In this document: in pieces, positions 33,656 through 42,801 of the stretch
Layout: every line of letters starts with the position of its first letter
How positions within the stretch are numbered: the stretch's first letter is position 1
Assembly: GCA_012840465.1 (NCBI GenBank)
Contig: DULJ01000089.1
Coordinates: 1 to 64,000, forward strand
Source: Caryophanales bacterium
Lineage (GTDB): Bacteria > Bacillota > Bacilli > Bacillales > Bacillaceae_J
Reading direction: 5' to 3'
DNA length: 64,000 nt
Position numbers and translations under genes: made by a program
The notes under the pieces: generated by a model
Databases searched by the model: none
What the model was told of the DNA's origin: nothing
The model's input: the letters and a program-made list of their open reading frames with translations, nothing else

Positions 33656-34849
33656 CTACATATTATTCTTTTTATATAGTTTCATAAGCACCTTTCTATC
33701 AAGTTCACATGCCTCCTCTACATTCTTCGGTATAATCAATTCGGCAATCTTTCGAAAGCTGGAGCGTTTCCCTAAATCCTTTTCAATAATGCCAAGCTTC
33801 TCCAATTGCTGTAAGTAATCCATAATGGCAAACGAATAATGGCTATCACTTAACGAAGGAAGCTGCCTTATGACAAAGAAACCCTGTTTGACTTTGACTT
33901 TAAAGCTTTGGAAAATTTCTTGAAAAGAAGTGGACCCGCCAACCTTAAGAGGGATGATAAATTCAAGTAAAATCCACCCTTGCCAAATAACTGGTTCTGT
34001 TCTAATCCAGATCATTAATTCTACTGGTATTCCCGCTTCACTAGGAACCAAACTTAACGGAAGTCCATTTTCATAAAATATTCTTTTAAAAGAATCAGCA
34101 GCAAATAAATAGGAGTTTGTTCGCCAGCGTCTTTTCAATGAAAGCCAGTTTGGGTTACATGGCATTTTATGTACCCTTCTCGCATTTATTAGTTCAGGAA
34201 AAGAAATTCGGTTGGGTAAGAAAAAGTCAACGGATGCCAAAAAATTTATTGGGGAGTATGGTGTCAGTGACGATACGATAGAAAATTGCCTAGTGGCGGG
34301 ACAATAATAGATAAGTGTGAGCGTTTTGTTGTCTGATGAGTTTGTCATAAGCAGGTCAAATGCAGTGAGTTTTAGACTGTTTTCGGAGCCTCTTTTGAAG
34401 CGGTTTCCACCTAAAATCCAAATCGGGGTAATATTTTCATGAAGATAGGCGGTTGTTCGTTTTAATAATACAGTACTTTCTATGTTGGAACATTGAAATT
34501 CTAGTGCATATTGATGATCTTCCCACGTCACGAATAAATCTGGTCTCTGTTTTATTTTCGGCAGGTATTTTTCCACCTCAACATGGATCCCTTGGTTTCT
34601 TAACCAATCATAAAGCTGAATTTTCCCCTTTAAGTGGTATTCAGATTCATTTTCAAGCTGTATTTCACAATTCTTTTTTGATACATGAGCAAAATGCCAT
34701 ATTCGCTTGTTTCCTTTTTTCAATTGGACACTTTCTTTACAGGAGGGACAAAGTATTCGTTCATTTTCAGTAATGTTAAGCAGTTCTTGTTTGTCCCATT
34801 TTTTAACTAAGGAAATTGTTCGGCCAGTTTCCGTTATCGCTAATAACAA
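33656..34849 (-). CDS. coiA: Competence protein CoiA-like
   Basis: A 397-residue member of the CoiA family. The N-terminal part has a zinc-finger-like segment, ILCPSCKESVQLKKGNKRIWHFAH near residues 35-58, followed by a nuclease-like region with YHLKGKIQLYDWL, PDLFVTW and YALEFQCSNI near 75-130. In Bacillus and Streptococcus CoiA is a late competence protein needed after DNA uptake for recombination. The start is TTG 34849, eight bases behind AAAGGAGTGG. Position near pepF and mecA agrees with B. subtilis yjbF. The C-terminal 200 residues are poorly conserved. Confidence 0.88.
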   Translation of the reverse strand: MLLAITETGRTISLVKKWDKQELLNITENERILCPSCKESVQLKKGNKRIWHFAHVSKKNCEIQLENESEYHLKGKIQLYDWLRNQGIHVEVEKYLPKIKQRPDLFVTWEDHQYALEFQCSNIESTVLLKRTTAYLHENITPIWILGGNRFKRGSENSLKLTAFDLLMTNSSDNKTLTLIYYCPATRQFSIVSSLTPYSPINFLASVDFFLPNRISFPELINARRVHKMPCNPNWLSLKRRWRTNSYLFAADSFKRIFYENGLPLSLVPSEAGIPVELMIWIRTEPVIWQGWILLEFIIPLKVGGSTSFQEIFQSFKVKVKQGFFVIRQLPSLSDSHYSFAIMDYLQQLEKLGIIEKDLGKRSSFRKIAELIIPKNVEEACELDRKVLMKLYKKNNM

Positions 34850-34941
34850 AAAAAACCACTCCTTTCTGTCATCTTATTTCGACAAAGGAAGTGATTTTCC
34901 TGCAATATTTCTATACTTTTTTGACATCCTAACCTTTAGAA

Positions 34942-36456
34942 TCATAATAAAGGTGAAAACAAGCGGGCGGTTGATTCATGGAGGCGTTGTAATTTTGGGC
35001 GTTTATTATAGTCTTCCAATACTACTTCGTTTGAATTTTCGATATCGTTCAGAAAATCGGTAACAAGCGTCTCAGCACTTTTGGTTCTATATAAAAAGGC
35101 GTTTACTTCAAAATTCAAATGGAAGCTTCTCATATCCATATTGGATGTACCAATGGAGGCAAGCTCTTGGTCTACAATGATAACTTTGCTGTGTAAAAAT
35201 CCATCTTTATACTCAAAAACCTTAATTCCCGCTTCCAGTAACTCCTTGTAGTAGGATTTAGATGCGTAAAAAACAAGACGTTTGTCCGGCTTACTCGGAA
35301 GAATGACCCTAACATCAATTCCAGACAATGCGGCTACTCGTAATGCAGACAATATATCGTCATCCGGTATAAAATACGGGGACTCAATCCAGATCGATTT
35401 TTTGGCTGACATAATCATTCCAAAGAAAACATTTTTTATTACATTCCAATCATTATCAGGTCCACCAGCTAATAAATGGACACCCCCAAATTCTTCATCT
35501 TCCACTAAATTTGGTGAGAGATATATTGGAGTTAAGAGTGGCACACCAGTTGTATAATACCAGTCCTGCAGAAAAATAAGCTGCAAACTTCTCACTGCTT
35601 CGCCCCGTACATAAAGATGGGTATCACGCCAAAAACCAAAATATTCATTTTTACCTAAATACTCATCGCCAATATTTAATCCGCCAACAAATCCAATGTT
35701 CCCGTCCACGACACAAATCTTCCGATGATTCCGGAAGTTAATTTGATTGTTCAGGCCAGGTAGTTTAACTGGAGAAAAAGGGGTTATTTCCACTCCTGCG
35801 TCTCTGAGTTCATTGATATAATCTTTTGATAACTTCCACGAACCGACTGCATCATATAAAAAGCGAACTTCAACCCCTGATTTTGCTTTTTCAATTAAAA
35901 TATCTTTAATTTCATTTCCAAGTTCATCATCGCGAACGATATAAAATTCCAAATGAATGTGGTGGTTGGCACTTCCCATTGCTTCAAGAATGGCTTTAAA
36001 CGTACTATTTCCATTAGTTAAAACCTTGGTCTCGGTATAAAAAGAAATCGGGCTTTTTCCTAAACGATGGGCCAGCCGGAACAACTTTTGTTGGTGTTCC
36101 CCCATCTTATTAAGTTCTTCCTCATTGATTTGTCGGTTTCCTTCAATTTTAGAGAAAGCTTGCTCATCCAACCATGCTTTTTTCTCATACCTTTTTCTTT
36201 CTCTGCGATAATTGCGGCCAAACAACAAATAAAAAATGAAGCCAAAAATCGGTAAGACCGCAAGTACCACCATCCATGCAATCGTTGCACGGGGATTACG
36301 ATTTTCCAAAAAAATAAAAAATCCAATAAACAATGCCGAAATCGAAATCAAAATACTAAAGCTGCCGAGCACCCATCCTTCCCAATAATTATGGGTAAGT
36401 ACCAAGGCGATTGTTAGTCCAATGATAAAGATTACAATTTGTAGCCTTTTCTTCAT
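34942..36456 (-). CDS. cls: Cardiolipin synthase
   Basis: A 504-residue phospholipase D superfamily enzyme. Two N-terminal membrane helices (about residues 5-20 and 30-75) are followed by two HKD motifs, HRKICVVD near 243 and HSKVIIVD near 420. It joins two phosphatidylglycerol molecules to cardiolipin at the membrane. ATG 36456 follows AAAGGAG. It stands alone between coiA and mecA; in B. subtilis no cls gene is found at this place. Confidence 0.93.
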   Translation of the reverse strand: MKKRLQIVIFIIGLTIALVLTHNYWEGWVLGSFSILISISALFIGFFIFLENRNPRATIAWMVVLAVLPIFGFIFYLLFGRNYRRERKRYEKKAWLDEQAFSKIEGNRQINEEELNKMGEHQQKLFRLAHRLGKSPISFYTETKVLTNGNSTFKAILEAMGSANHHIHLEFYIVRDDELGNEIKDILIEKAKSGVEVRFLYDAVGSWKLSKDYINELRDAGVEITPFSPVKLPGLNNQINFRNHRKICVVDGNIGFVGGLNIGDEYLGKNEYFGFWRDTHLYVRGEAVRSLQLIFLQDWYYTTGVPLLTPIYLSPNLVEDEEFGGVHLLAGGPDNDWNVIKNVFFGMIMSAKKSIWIESPYFIPDDDILSALRVAALSGIDVRVILPSKPDKRLVFYASKSYYKELLEAGIKVFEYKDGFLHSKVIIVDQELASIGTSNMDMRSFHLNFEVNAFLYRTKSAETLVTDFLNDIENSNEVVLEDYNKRPKLQRLHESTARLFSPLL

Positions 36457-36544
36457 AATGCTACTCCTTTAAACAATGATGATGTTCCATAAATTATAGC
36501 GGAGATTTAAAAACTTTCCCACTAATTCGGTGCTTTCTAAGCAA

Positions 36545-36573
36545 TAAAAAAAGGTTTCACTAATAGTGAAACC
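36545..36573 (-). terminator. Terminator of mecA
   Basis: GGTTTCAC pairs with GTGAAACC around TAATA, followed on the minus strand by eight T residues. Confidence 0.9.
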
Positions 36574-36578
36574 GATGA

Positions 36579-37271
36579 TTATTTCAGAAGCGGGAAATGT
36601 TGTTTGATTTGTTGTAATGCATTGCTTTCCATAACTTCTTTCCCATATTCTTGAATGCGATGTATCGATAATCTGGATTCAAAGCCAAACTCAAGGATTT
36701 GGCATAATACATCATCTTCATTTTCTTCTTCAAGTTTTTCTTCGTCAAACCCTATATATAAATAGTATTTACCATCAAAGTGATACAAGCTGCTTATAAG
36801 ACCATCTGATTCTATACTATGGCTTAATCTAATGAGATCTTCAAAATCATGGAATCCAATGAGAAAACGTACCGTTTCGCCTTCATGATATTCATCATCA
36901 TACTGGAAGTCTTGGTACTCTCCATCTTCTTGATTAGATTGTTCAAAGAAAGACTCAATATTATCTTCAATCGTTAAATCAATATGTTTTTCGTTTCCTA
37001 TCGGTAACTCAAGTTTTTGTCCATCCTTTGAAACCTGCGCTTTTGTGACTACGATTTCCAAGCCTTTTTCAAGTGCTTGAACTTGAATCCACAAAGGACC
37101 TTCTATTGTGAATTCTTCACTGTTGTTTACTTCATCCATCATTTCCCAAAACAATTCTTCACTTCGCTCACGGTTATACCATATTTCATCACGATCAAAG
37201 CCTCGATCTTCAATATCACGATACGTAACATAAAACTTAACCGTATTCTCATTAATTCTTTCGATTTCCAT
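36579..37271 (-). CDS. mecA: Adaptor protein MecA
   Basis: A 230-residue adaptor that presents ComK and ComS to ClpC-ClpP and so keeps competence off; it also helps assemble the ClpC hexamer. The N-terminal substrate-binding part begins MEIERINENTVKFYVTYRDIEDRGF; an acidic linker lies near residues 105-125; the C-terminal ClpC-binding part includes RFLIGFHDFEDLIRLSH. ATG 37271 follows AAGGGAGAG. The gene has its own terminator. It is divergent from yjbE across 261 nt. Confidence 0.95.
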   Translation of the reverse strand: MEIERINENTVKFYVTYRDIEDRGFDRDEIWYNRERSEELFWEMMDEVNNSEEFTIEGPLWIQVQALEKGLEIVVTKAQVSKDGQKLELPIGNEKHIDLTIEDNIESFFEQSNQEDGEYQDFQYDDEYHEGETVRFLIGFHDFEDLIRLSHSIESDGLISSLYHFDGKYYLYIGFDEEKLEEENEDDVLCQILEFGFESRLSIHRIQEYGKEVMESNALQQIKQHFPLLK

Positions 37272-37471
37272 ACATCTCTCTCCCTTCGGCTCTAATTTTA
37301 TTTTCTGAAGGGACTACCTAACCCCCGAGCTAATGCTCTAAAAAATGATAGTTATAGAAACAAGATGCCCAATTTAAGATGGAAGTAACCTTGTACTTCT
37401 ATTTTATGATAAAAAGAATCATAAGGGAAATAAAAAATGTCAAAATAGTAAAAACAGGCTTTAAACCATTC

Positions 37472-37500
37472 TTGACTGTTACCAAAGAATGTCTTATAGT
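37472..37500 (+). promoter_or_regulatory. Sigma-A promoter of yjbE
   Basis: TTGACT (37472-37477) and TATAGT (37495-37500) are 17 bp apart, and the start codon is 33 nt downstream. The leader is too short for a yybP-ykoY manganese riboswitch. Confidence 0.8.
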
Positions 37501-37532
37501 GAATTTTGTGACAAAGACAAGGGGGCATTTTT

Positions 37533-38192
37533 TTGGATTTCGAACTTTTAAGTCAAATACTGATTATTATTGGCATTGACATCGTCCTTGGCGGAGATAA
37601 CGCCATTGTTATCGCACTTGCCTGCCGTAACCTACCAGTAAATAGACGAAACAAAGCAATCTTAATTGGAACTGGACTAGCAATCATTGTTAGGATTGCG
37701 CTCACAATTTTAGCTGTCTATCTATTAATGATTCCTTATTTACAGCTTGTCGGTGGTCTGTTCCTTATCTACATAGCCTACAATTTACTGACTGAAGAAG
37801 GCGATGATGTTAATAAAATAAGAGGCGGTACTTCACTTTTTCAAGCTGTACGAACTATTGTAGTTGCTGACCTAGTGATGGGCTTTGATAATGTTTTGGC
37901 TGTTGCTGGTGCTGCCGGCGGAAAAATCATGTTAGTTGTCGTGGGTTTATTAATCTCCATTCCCATTATTGTCTGGGGTAGTAAGATTATCCTGAAATTT
38001 ATGGAGCGCTTTCCAATTATCATTTACATAGGTGCCGGAATACTTGCCTTAACAGCCGGAAAGATGATCACACATGAAGAAAGAATTCAACCTTTATTAG
38101 AAACGTATAGTTACTCTTATTATATTATACCATTAATTACAATTGTATTTGTCCTTGTTGCAGGATTAATAAAAAAAGCTTCTACAAAATAA
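37533..38192 (+). CDS. yjbE: TerC family membrane protein YjbE
   Basis: A 219-residue membrane protein of the TerC family with about seven helices. The two family blocks with acidic residues in the membrane are DIVLGGDNAIVIALACRNLP near residue 15 and DLVMGFDNVLAVAGAAGG near 112. Related TerC proteins (MeeF, MeeY) of B. subtilis supply manganese to exported enzymes, so metal transport is likely here by inference. The start is TTG 37533 behind AAGGGGG. A good promoter precedes and a terminator follows, so it is monocistronic, as at the same locus of B. subtilis. Confidence 0.9.
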   Translation: MDFELLSQILIIIGIDIVLGGDNAIVIALACRNLPVNRRNKAILIGTGLAIIVRIALTILAVYLLMIPYLQLVGGLFLIYIAYNLLTEEGDDVNKIRGGTSLFQAVRTIVVADLVMGFDNVLAVAGAAGGKIMLVVVGLLISIPIIVWGSKIILKFMERFPIIIYIGAGILALTAGKMITHEERIQPLLETYSYSYYIIPLITIVFVLVAGLIKKASTK

Positions 38193-38211
38193 TCGTAGAA
38201 GTTTTTTCTTT
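38176..38211 (+). terminator. Terminator of yjbE
   Basis: CTTCTAC (38179-38185) pairs with GTAGAAG (38195-38201), followed by TTTTTTCTTTT; upstream A residues extend the stem. Confidence 0.9.
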
Positions 38212-38214
38212 TTT

Positions 38215-38235
38215 GTCTAGCTTCCGCTTTTCTAA
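38215..38235 (-). repeat. Joined tips of the gene-end repeat at the spx stop codon
   Basis: On the minus strand the sequence TTAGAAAAGCGGAAG is followed directly by CTAGAC: the left tip and right tip of the 150-bp repeat family with the middle missing. The spx stop codon TAG (38234-38232) lies within the left tip. Confidence 0.6.
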
Positions 38236-38627
38236 TTTACTAAACGCTGGGCCTCGAGTAATTGAAATGTACGGACCCCTCTTGGTAGAAAACGACGAAT
38301 TTCATCTTCGTTGTACCCAACTTGAAGGCGTTTTTCATCAATAATAATTGGACGTCTTAATAATCCAGGGTTTTCACTAATAAGTTTAAATAGATCCTGT
38401 AAGGGCATTGTTTCCAAATCAACATCAAGTTCTTGGAAAGTCTTCGATCTAGTTGAGATTATTTCATCCGTTCCATTCTCAGTCATTCTCAAAATCTGCT
38501 TTGCTTCTTCAATCGTTAATGGCTCAGTAAAAATATTTCTTTCTTTATATGGTATCTCATGTTCTTCCAGCCATGCCTTTGCTTTACGGCAGGATGTACA
38601 ACTTGGCGATGTAAATAATGTTACCAT
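38232..38627 (-). CDS. spxA: Transcriptional regulator Spx
   Basis: A 131-residue ArsC-like protein. The redox switch C10-x-x-C13 is in [13 protein letters not shown], and G52, needed for contact with the RNA polymerase alpha subunit, is present. Oxidised Spx binds alpha and redirects transcription to thiol-stress genes; its level is set by ClpXP with SpxH, whose gene is in the same window. ATG 38627 follows TGGAGTGA. A PerR-like palindrome lies about 55 nt upstream. In B. subtilis spx is likewise under PerR and YodB control, and the neighbours yjbE, mecA and opp are the same. Confidence 0.96.
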   Translation of the reverse strand: MVTLFTSPSCTSCRKAKAWLEEHEIPYKERNIFTEPLTIEEAKQILRMTENGTDEIISTRSKTFQELDVDLETMPLQDLFKLISENPGLLRRPIIIDEKRLQVGYNEDEIRRFLPRGVRTFQLLEAQRLVN

Positions 38628-38953
38628 TCAGATCACTCCATTCAGATTTTAAGACTTTTATATAAACACTGACTATTACTTTAAAATTATTTTAATTTAA
38701 GTATAGCAATATTATACAATAAATCTTATAAGAAATATATAGTTTTAAAAAAGAAATTGTTCAAAATTTGTAGGCAATTTATATACGTTTAATATTTGAA
38801 ATCGTTTCATAAATGAAAAAAAATTTTCCAATTCTTTTTTCCCCGTTTTCTATATTTTTAAAACATTTAAAGTAAAAACTATTTATTACAATTTCGCTAA
38901 TTCCCTTTTCTTTTATGTAAAGATTTTATAAAATAATAAATAAGGACAGAATA
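38628..38953. other. AT-rich intergenic region upstream of spx
   Basis: This 326-nt region is over 75 percent A+T. It must contain the spx promoter(s) on the minus strand. Apart from the PerR-like palindrome at 38681-38695 I can point to no unique -10/-35 pair because many candidates exist. No open frame or hairpin of note is seen. Confidence 0.6.
38681..38695 (-). promoter_or_regulatory. PerR-box-like palindrome upstream of spx
   Basis: TTAAAATTATTTTAA agrees with the PerR box TTATAATNATTATAA at 12 of the 14 defined positions. The base composition here makes chance matches likely, but PerR control of spx is known in B. subtilis. Confidence 0.45.
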
Positions 38954-39154
38954 TTGGGGGTAATGTTGGTGGTAGTAGGATACATTATTGACTTTGTCAT
39001 TTTGGCAGGTTTAATCGTTGGAATTACCGCTTTAAATGGTCACATATCACATTTTATCGGATATCGCTTTTTTGGTGGAAACAGAAAAGATTTACATTCG
39101 GACCAAACACATAAAACACAAGCAGGCTGGAAGCTTGTTGGCGGCAAACGATAA
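38954..39154 (+). CDS. Small membrane protein, function unknown
   Basis: A protein of about 66 residues with one long hydrophobic segment (residues 3-27) and a polar C-terminal half (FGGNRKDLHSDQTHKTQAGWK). TTG 38954 is seven bases behind AAGGA; ATG 38963 and TTG 38966 are other possible starts. I do not recognise the family. The stop codon is followed after three bases by a repeat element. It stands between spx and the glycoside-hydrolase gene, where B. subtilis has other small genes (yjbC, yjbB region). Confidence 0.5.
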   Translation: MGVMLVVVGYIIDFVILAGLIVGITALNGHISHFIGYRFFGGNRKDLHSDQTHKTQAGWKLVGGKR

Positions 39155-39157
39155 ATT

Positions 39158-39303
39158 GAAAAGCGGAAGCGACCGTTTAGCGACGGATAAACTGGAGCGC
39201 ATCGACTGAGATAAAGGAAACAGATGAACGAAGTGAATCAATGTTGACTTATCGTAGGGAGATGAGCGAAGTTTACGAGTCGCTGGGCGCTGAAGCTAGA
39301 CAG
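39158..39303 (+). repeat. Gene-end repeat, copy C
   Basis: About 146 bp from GAAAAGCGGAAGCGACCG to GGCGCTGAAGCTAGACAG with the internal blocks AAACTGGAGC, GACTGAGATAAAGGA, GTTGACTTATCGTAGGGAG and GCGAAGTTTACGAGTCGCTG. It starts three bases behind a stop codon. Confidence 0.88.
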
Positions 39304-39304
39304 C

Positions 39305-39357
39305 GAAAAGCGGAAGCGACCATTCAGCGACGTTTACAAGTCGCTGGGCGCATGACA
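39305..39357 (+). repeat. Gene-end repeat, internally deleted copy behind copy C
   Basis: GAAAAGCGGAAGCGACC is followed after ten bases by GTTTACAAGTCGCTGGGCGC, joining the left third of the element to the block normally 20 bases before the right end. It lies in tandem with copy C. Confidence 0.75.
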
Positions 39358-39360
39358 ATG

Positions 39361-39388
39361 GAAGGTGGGAATTCCCACCTTCTTCTTT
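39361..39388 (+). terminator. Palindromic terminator behind the repeats
   Basis: GAAGGTGGGAATTCCCACCTTC (two halves meeting at 39371/39372) is a perfect palindrome followed on the plus strand by TTCTTTTATTTG. It can end the small plus-strand gene and also face the converging minus-strand gene. Confidence 0.75.
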
Positions 39389-40668
39389 TATTTGTTTAAT
39401 GGCGTATAATCTACACCGGTTGTATACGTATTGGCAGCATCCCATAATAAGAATTCAGAAACTCCATTCTCATTTAAAGCTTTAATTTGCGCTTCAACTT
39501 CGGCTTTACCATAATTCAAATAATTTCCCTTGCCAAGATAGGATGCTGTGAAATCCTGAATCCACGGCCGTGAAACAGGACGATTCTCCAACTCATCTAA
39601 CTTGGCCTTTTCAACCTTTGTATATTCCGTTACTAATTGATATGGTTCAAGATCCGGTTTTGGAATACCAAAATAAGAAGTCCAGTGGCTAGGATAAATC
39701 ATTGATGAGATTACATCAACATGTTGAGATAATTTTGTGAAATTTTGTCCTATACCCGGCGCCTCCGGTAAAGTTGCTGTATATCCAAAGATGTCTACAG
39801 AAACATCAACATCATATGGTTTTAATTGTTCCTTTGCATAAGCGACAAAATCAGTAACAGCTTGCACCCGTTTTTGAATATTATCTAATTCCATATCTTG
39901 ATATTGCCCCATGCTATAGGTCAAAGTTTGATCCCGCTTTTCAAACCCTTCGGGAAAACGAACGTAATCAAATTGAACCTCTTTAAATCCAAGTTTGGCT
40001 GCATCGATTGCGATTTGAACATTATGATCCCATACTTCTTTCAAAAATGGATTAACAAAAGACTCTTTTCGGCCATTTTTCCAAACAGCCCCATTCTCCT
40101 GGAATGAAAGATCCGGTCTTTGCTTGGCCCAAACTGTATCTTTAAACACAACAATCCTTGCAATTGGATATACTTGTTTTTTTTCAAAAAGCTCAAGCAT
40201 TTCCCGTGGATTTTTTATATAAGGTTTTCCAATTGAAGCTAACGGCGAATCCGACTGTGGCATGTAAGTAAGATTTCCCCAATCATCTTTAATATCTATA
40301 ACCACTGCATTCAAATCAGTCGTATCCATTAAATTCATTATTCCAGCAAAATTTTTTCCTGAAGAATATAGATTTGGTAAAGCGCCGGAATGATAATCCA
40401 GATAATTTTTGTAACCACCTGCAGTATGGGCTGTCATATAGACACCTCTTACTGCATCTGGGTATAGAAAGGATAGCCCGGTATCATATTTAAATCGGGG
40501 CAAGGATCTTGGCAATTCCACTTCCTTTACGGAACTAAGTTTCTTGGAGTGGAAATTAGCTACCATTTTCTCTCCTTCAGCAAAAGCGCTAGTAGAAAAT
40601 AGCCCCGTGAAAAGCATCAAAAAAAATAAAAAATACGCAAATTTCATTTCTCCTACTCGTTTTCCCAT
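39388..40668 (-). CDS. Putative exported glycoside hydrolase (DUF4015 family)
   Basis: A 426-residue protein with a signal peptide (residues 1-31, MKFAYFLFFLMLFTGLFSTSAFA after a short N-region) and a (beta/alpha)8-like domain of the 'putative glycoside hydrolase' DUF4015 family. Family blocks include AVRGVYMTAHTAGG, NAVVIDIKDDWGNL, LGFKEVQFDYVRFPEGF near 225 and SSMIYPSHW near 320; the last part, ENGVSEFLLWDAANTY, is also typical. Catalysis has not been shown for this family as far as I know. It would act outside the cell or at the wall. It is a single gene, 123 nt behind oppF. Confidence 0.85.
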   Translation of the reverse strand: MGKRVGEMKFAYFLFFLMLFTGLFSTSAFAEGEKMVANFHSKKLSSVKEVELPRSLPRFKYDTGLSFLYPDAVRGVYMTAHTAGGYKNYLDYHSGALPNLYSSGKNFAGIMNLMDTTDLNAVVIDIKDDWGNLTYMPQSDSPLASIGKPYIKNPREMLELFEKKQVYPIARIVVFKDTVWAKQRPDLSFQENGAVWKNGRKESFVNPFLKEVWDHNVQIAIDAAKLGFKEVQFDYVRFPEGFEKRDQTLTYSMGQYQDMELDNIQKRVQAVTDFVAYAKEQLKPYDVDVSVDIFGYTATLPEAPGIGQNFTKLSQHVDVISSMIYPSHWTSYFGIPKPDLEPYQLVTEYTKVEKAKLDELENRPVSRPWIQDFTASYLGKGNYLNYGKAEVEAQIKALNENGVSEFLLWDAANTYTTGVDYTPLNK

Positions 40669-40790
40669 CGTTATGCTCCATTCTCTTTATTCTATCTTTA
40701 TTATAGGGGAGTTTTTGACACGAAACATTATTTTTTGACATATTTCTATTTTTTTCATATATCGGCTCATTTGCGATTAGTAAAGTATAT

Positions 40791-41777
40791 TCAAAACTTG
40801 TTTTGATCATGCAAGTGACAAGCGACCCAATGCTTCTCTTTTACTTCAAACCATTTTGGATCATGTGTAATACATACATCCATGACATGCGGGCAACGGG
40901 TATGGAACCGGCACCCAGTCGGTGGATTAATAGGGCTTGGTAAATCCCCTTGCAGTACAATGCGTTGCCGCGAACGCTCTACAATCGGATCCGGGATAGG
41001 AATAGCTGATATAAGTGCCTGGGTATAAGGATGCAACGGGTCATCATATAATTCGTCACTTTCAGCTAACTCTATGAGACTTCCTAAATACATGACACCA
41101 ATACGGTCACTTATAAACTTCACCATCGATAAATCATGGGCAATAAATAAGTATGTTAACCCTCGCTCCTTTTGAAGGTTTTGCATTAAATTTACAACCT
41201 GCGCCTGAATTGAAACATCCAATGCCGAAATAGGCTCATCAGCAATCATGAATTCAGGTTCTACAGCCAATGCCCGGGCAATTCCAATTCGCTGGCGCTG
41301 ACCGCCAGAAAATTCATGCGGATATCGATTGACATGCTCACGATTCAAACCAACTGTTTCTAATAACTTATAGACCCTATTCTTTCGTTCCCCGGGACTA
41401 TTTGCCAATCTATGAATATCAATCCCCTCTGCAATAATGTCCATCACGGTCATTCTTGGATTTAATGATGCATATGGATCTTGGAAAATCATTTGCATTT
41501 TTCGATTTAGACTTTTTAGTTCTTCCTTTGTTTTTTTTCCGTGGACATTCATTCCCTCAAAAAATACTTCCCCAGCGGTAGCTTCATAAAGTCGAATAAT
41601 CGTACGCCCTATAGTTGATTTACCGCAACCGGACTCCCCTACCAAGCCCAATGTCTCTCCTTTATAGATATCAAAGGTGATATTATCGACTGCATGTAGT
41701 ACTTGATGTTTGCCTACTTTAAAATATTTTTTTAAATTTTTCACTTCTACAAGTTTTTCGTTTTTCTTTGCCATCAT
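40791..41777 (-). CDS. oppF: Oligopeptide ABC transporter ATP-binding protein OppF
   Basis: A 328-residue ATPase with Walker A GESGCGKST near residue 48, signature FSGGQRQRIGIARAL near 158, Walker B FMIADEPISALDV and the C-terminal oligopeptide-transporter extension GCRFHTRCPH near 290. With OppD it powers peptide import through OppBC. Start ATG 41777 overlaps the oppD stop (ATGA). It is the last gene of oppABCDF. Confidence 0.95.
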   Translation of the reverse strand: MMAKKNEKLVEVKNLKKYFKVGKHQVLHAVDNITFDIYKGETLGLVGESGCGKSTIGRTIIRLYEATAGEVFFEGMNVHGKKTKEELKSLNRKMQMIFQDPYASLNPRMTVMDIIAEGIDIHRLANSPGERKNRVYKLLETVGLNREHVNRYPHEFSGGQRQRIGIARALAVEPEFMIADEPISALDVSIQAQVVNLMQNLQKERGLTYLFIAHDLSMVKFISDRIGVMYLGSLIELAESDELYDDPLHPYTQALISAIPIPDPIVERSRQRIVLQGDLPSPINPPTGCRFHTRCPHVMDVCITHDPKWFEVKEKHWVACHLHDQNKF

Positions 41778-42790
41778 TTTGAACCTCCTCTAGCTTCCAG
41801 TGGCGGTTCAACTTTTGGAGCCCTTTCATCTTGAAGCCAGCATGCTGCAAAATGGGTTTGAGAAGATATGGTATAGCCTGGCATATCGCTTACACATACG
41901 TCCATCGCATAGGGACAACGGGGAGTAAACGGGCAACCTGACGGGGGGAAAACTAAATTTGGAGGTGTACCGGCAATGGCTAATAATTCCCCCTTTTTCG
42001 CATGCAGCTTCGGCATGGAAGCAAGCAGCCCCCATGTATAGGGATGCTTTGGTTGATAAAAAATTTCATCAACTGTACCCGTTTCAATGATAATTCCCGC
42101 ATACATAACTGCTACACGCTGAGCAATATTTGCCACTACACCAAGATCATGGGTAATGATAATAATGGCCGTATCCATTTTCTCCTGCAAATCCCTCATT
42201 AAATCGAGAATTTGAGCTTGAATCGTGACATCTAAGGCGGTTGTTGGCTCATCCGCAATCAATACTTTCGGATTACAAGCAAGGGCTACCGCAATCACAA
42301 CCCGCTGTCTCATCCCGCCTGAAAATTGGTGGGGGTACTGGTTTACCCGCATCTCTTGATTTGGAATACCGACAAGCTTTAATAATTCTAAAGCGCGTTG
42401 TTTCGCTTCTGATTTTCCAAGTCGTTGATGCTTAACCAACCCCTCAACTATTTGTTTTCCGATCGTCATTGTTGGGTTTAACGATGTCATCGGATCTTGG
42501 AATATCATCGAAATTTCAGAACCACGGATTGTCTGCATTTCTTTTTCTTTTATCTTGACAAGGTCCTTTCCCTCAAAAAGGATTTCACCTTTTACAATAC
42601 GCCCTGGTGGGTCAGGTATGAGTCGCATGATACTTTTAGATGTTACGGATTTCCCAGATCCAGATTCGCCCACGATCGCCAATGTTTCACCTTTTCTTAA
42701 ATAAAAATTCACACCACGAACAGCCTTAACTTCTCCTACATAGGTATCAAAGGAGACATGCAGATCTTTTACTTCCAAAATAAAATCCAT
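41774..42790 (-). CDS. oppD: Oligopeptide ABC transporter ATP-binding protein OppD
   Basis: A 338-residue ATPase with Walker [10 protein letters not shown] near residue 38, signature [15 protein letters not shown] near 150, Walker [14 protein letters not shown] and the C-terminal block [13 protein letters not shown] near 295. Partner of OppF. ATG 42790 follows GGAGGAGGAGG. It lies 11 nt behind oppC and overlaps oppF by four bases. In bacilli Opp imports signalling peptides for sporulation and competence, which fits with the competence genes around it. Confidence 0.95.
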   Translation of the reverse strand: MDFILEVKDLHVSFDTYVGEVKAVRGVNFYLRKGETLAIVGESGSGKSVTSKSIMRLIPDPPGRIVKGEILFEGKDLVKIKEKEMQTIRGSEISMIFQDPMTSLNPTMTIGKQIVEGLVKHQRLGKSEAKQRALELLKLVGIPNQEMRVNQYPHQFSGGMRQRVVIAVALACNPKVLIADEPTTALDVTIQAQILDLMRDLQEKMDTAIIIITHDLGVVANIAQRVAVMYAGIIIETGTVDEIFYQPKHPYTWGLLASMPKLHAKKGELLAIAGTPPNLVFPPSGCPFTPRCPYAMDVCVSDMPGYTISSQTHFAACWLQDERAPKVEPPLEARGGSK

Positions 42791-42801
42791 TCCTCCTCCT
42801 C

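Noticed and set aside
37272-37532. Manganese (yybP-ykoY) riboswitch in front of yjbE
   Set aside because: The promoter is only about 60 nt from the start codon and the core motifs are missing.
38628-38953. AT-rich tract as a replication origin
   Set aside because: No DnaA-box cluster or origin genes; it is an ordinary promoter region for spx.
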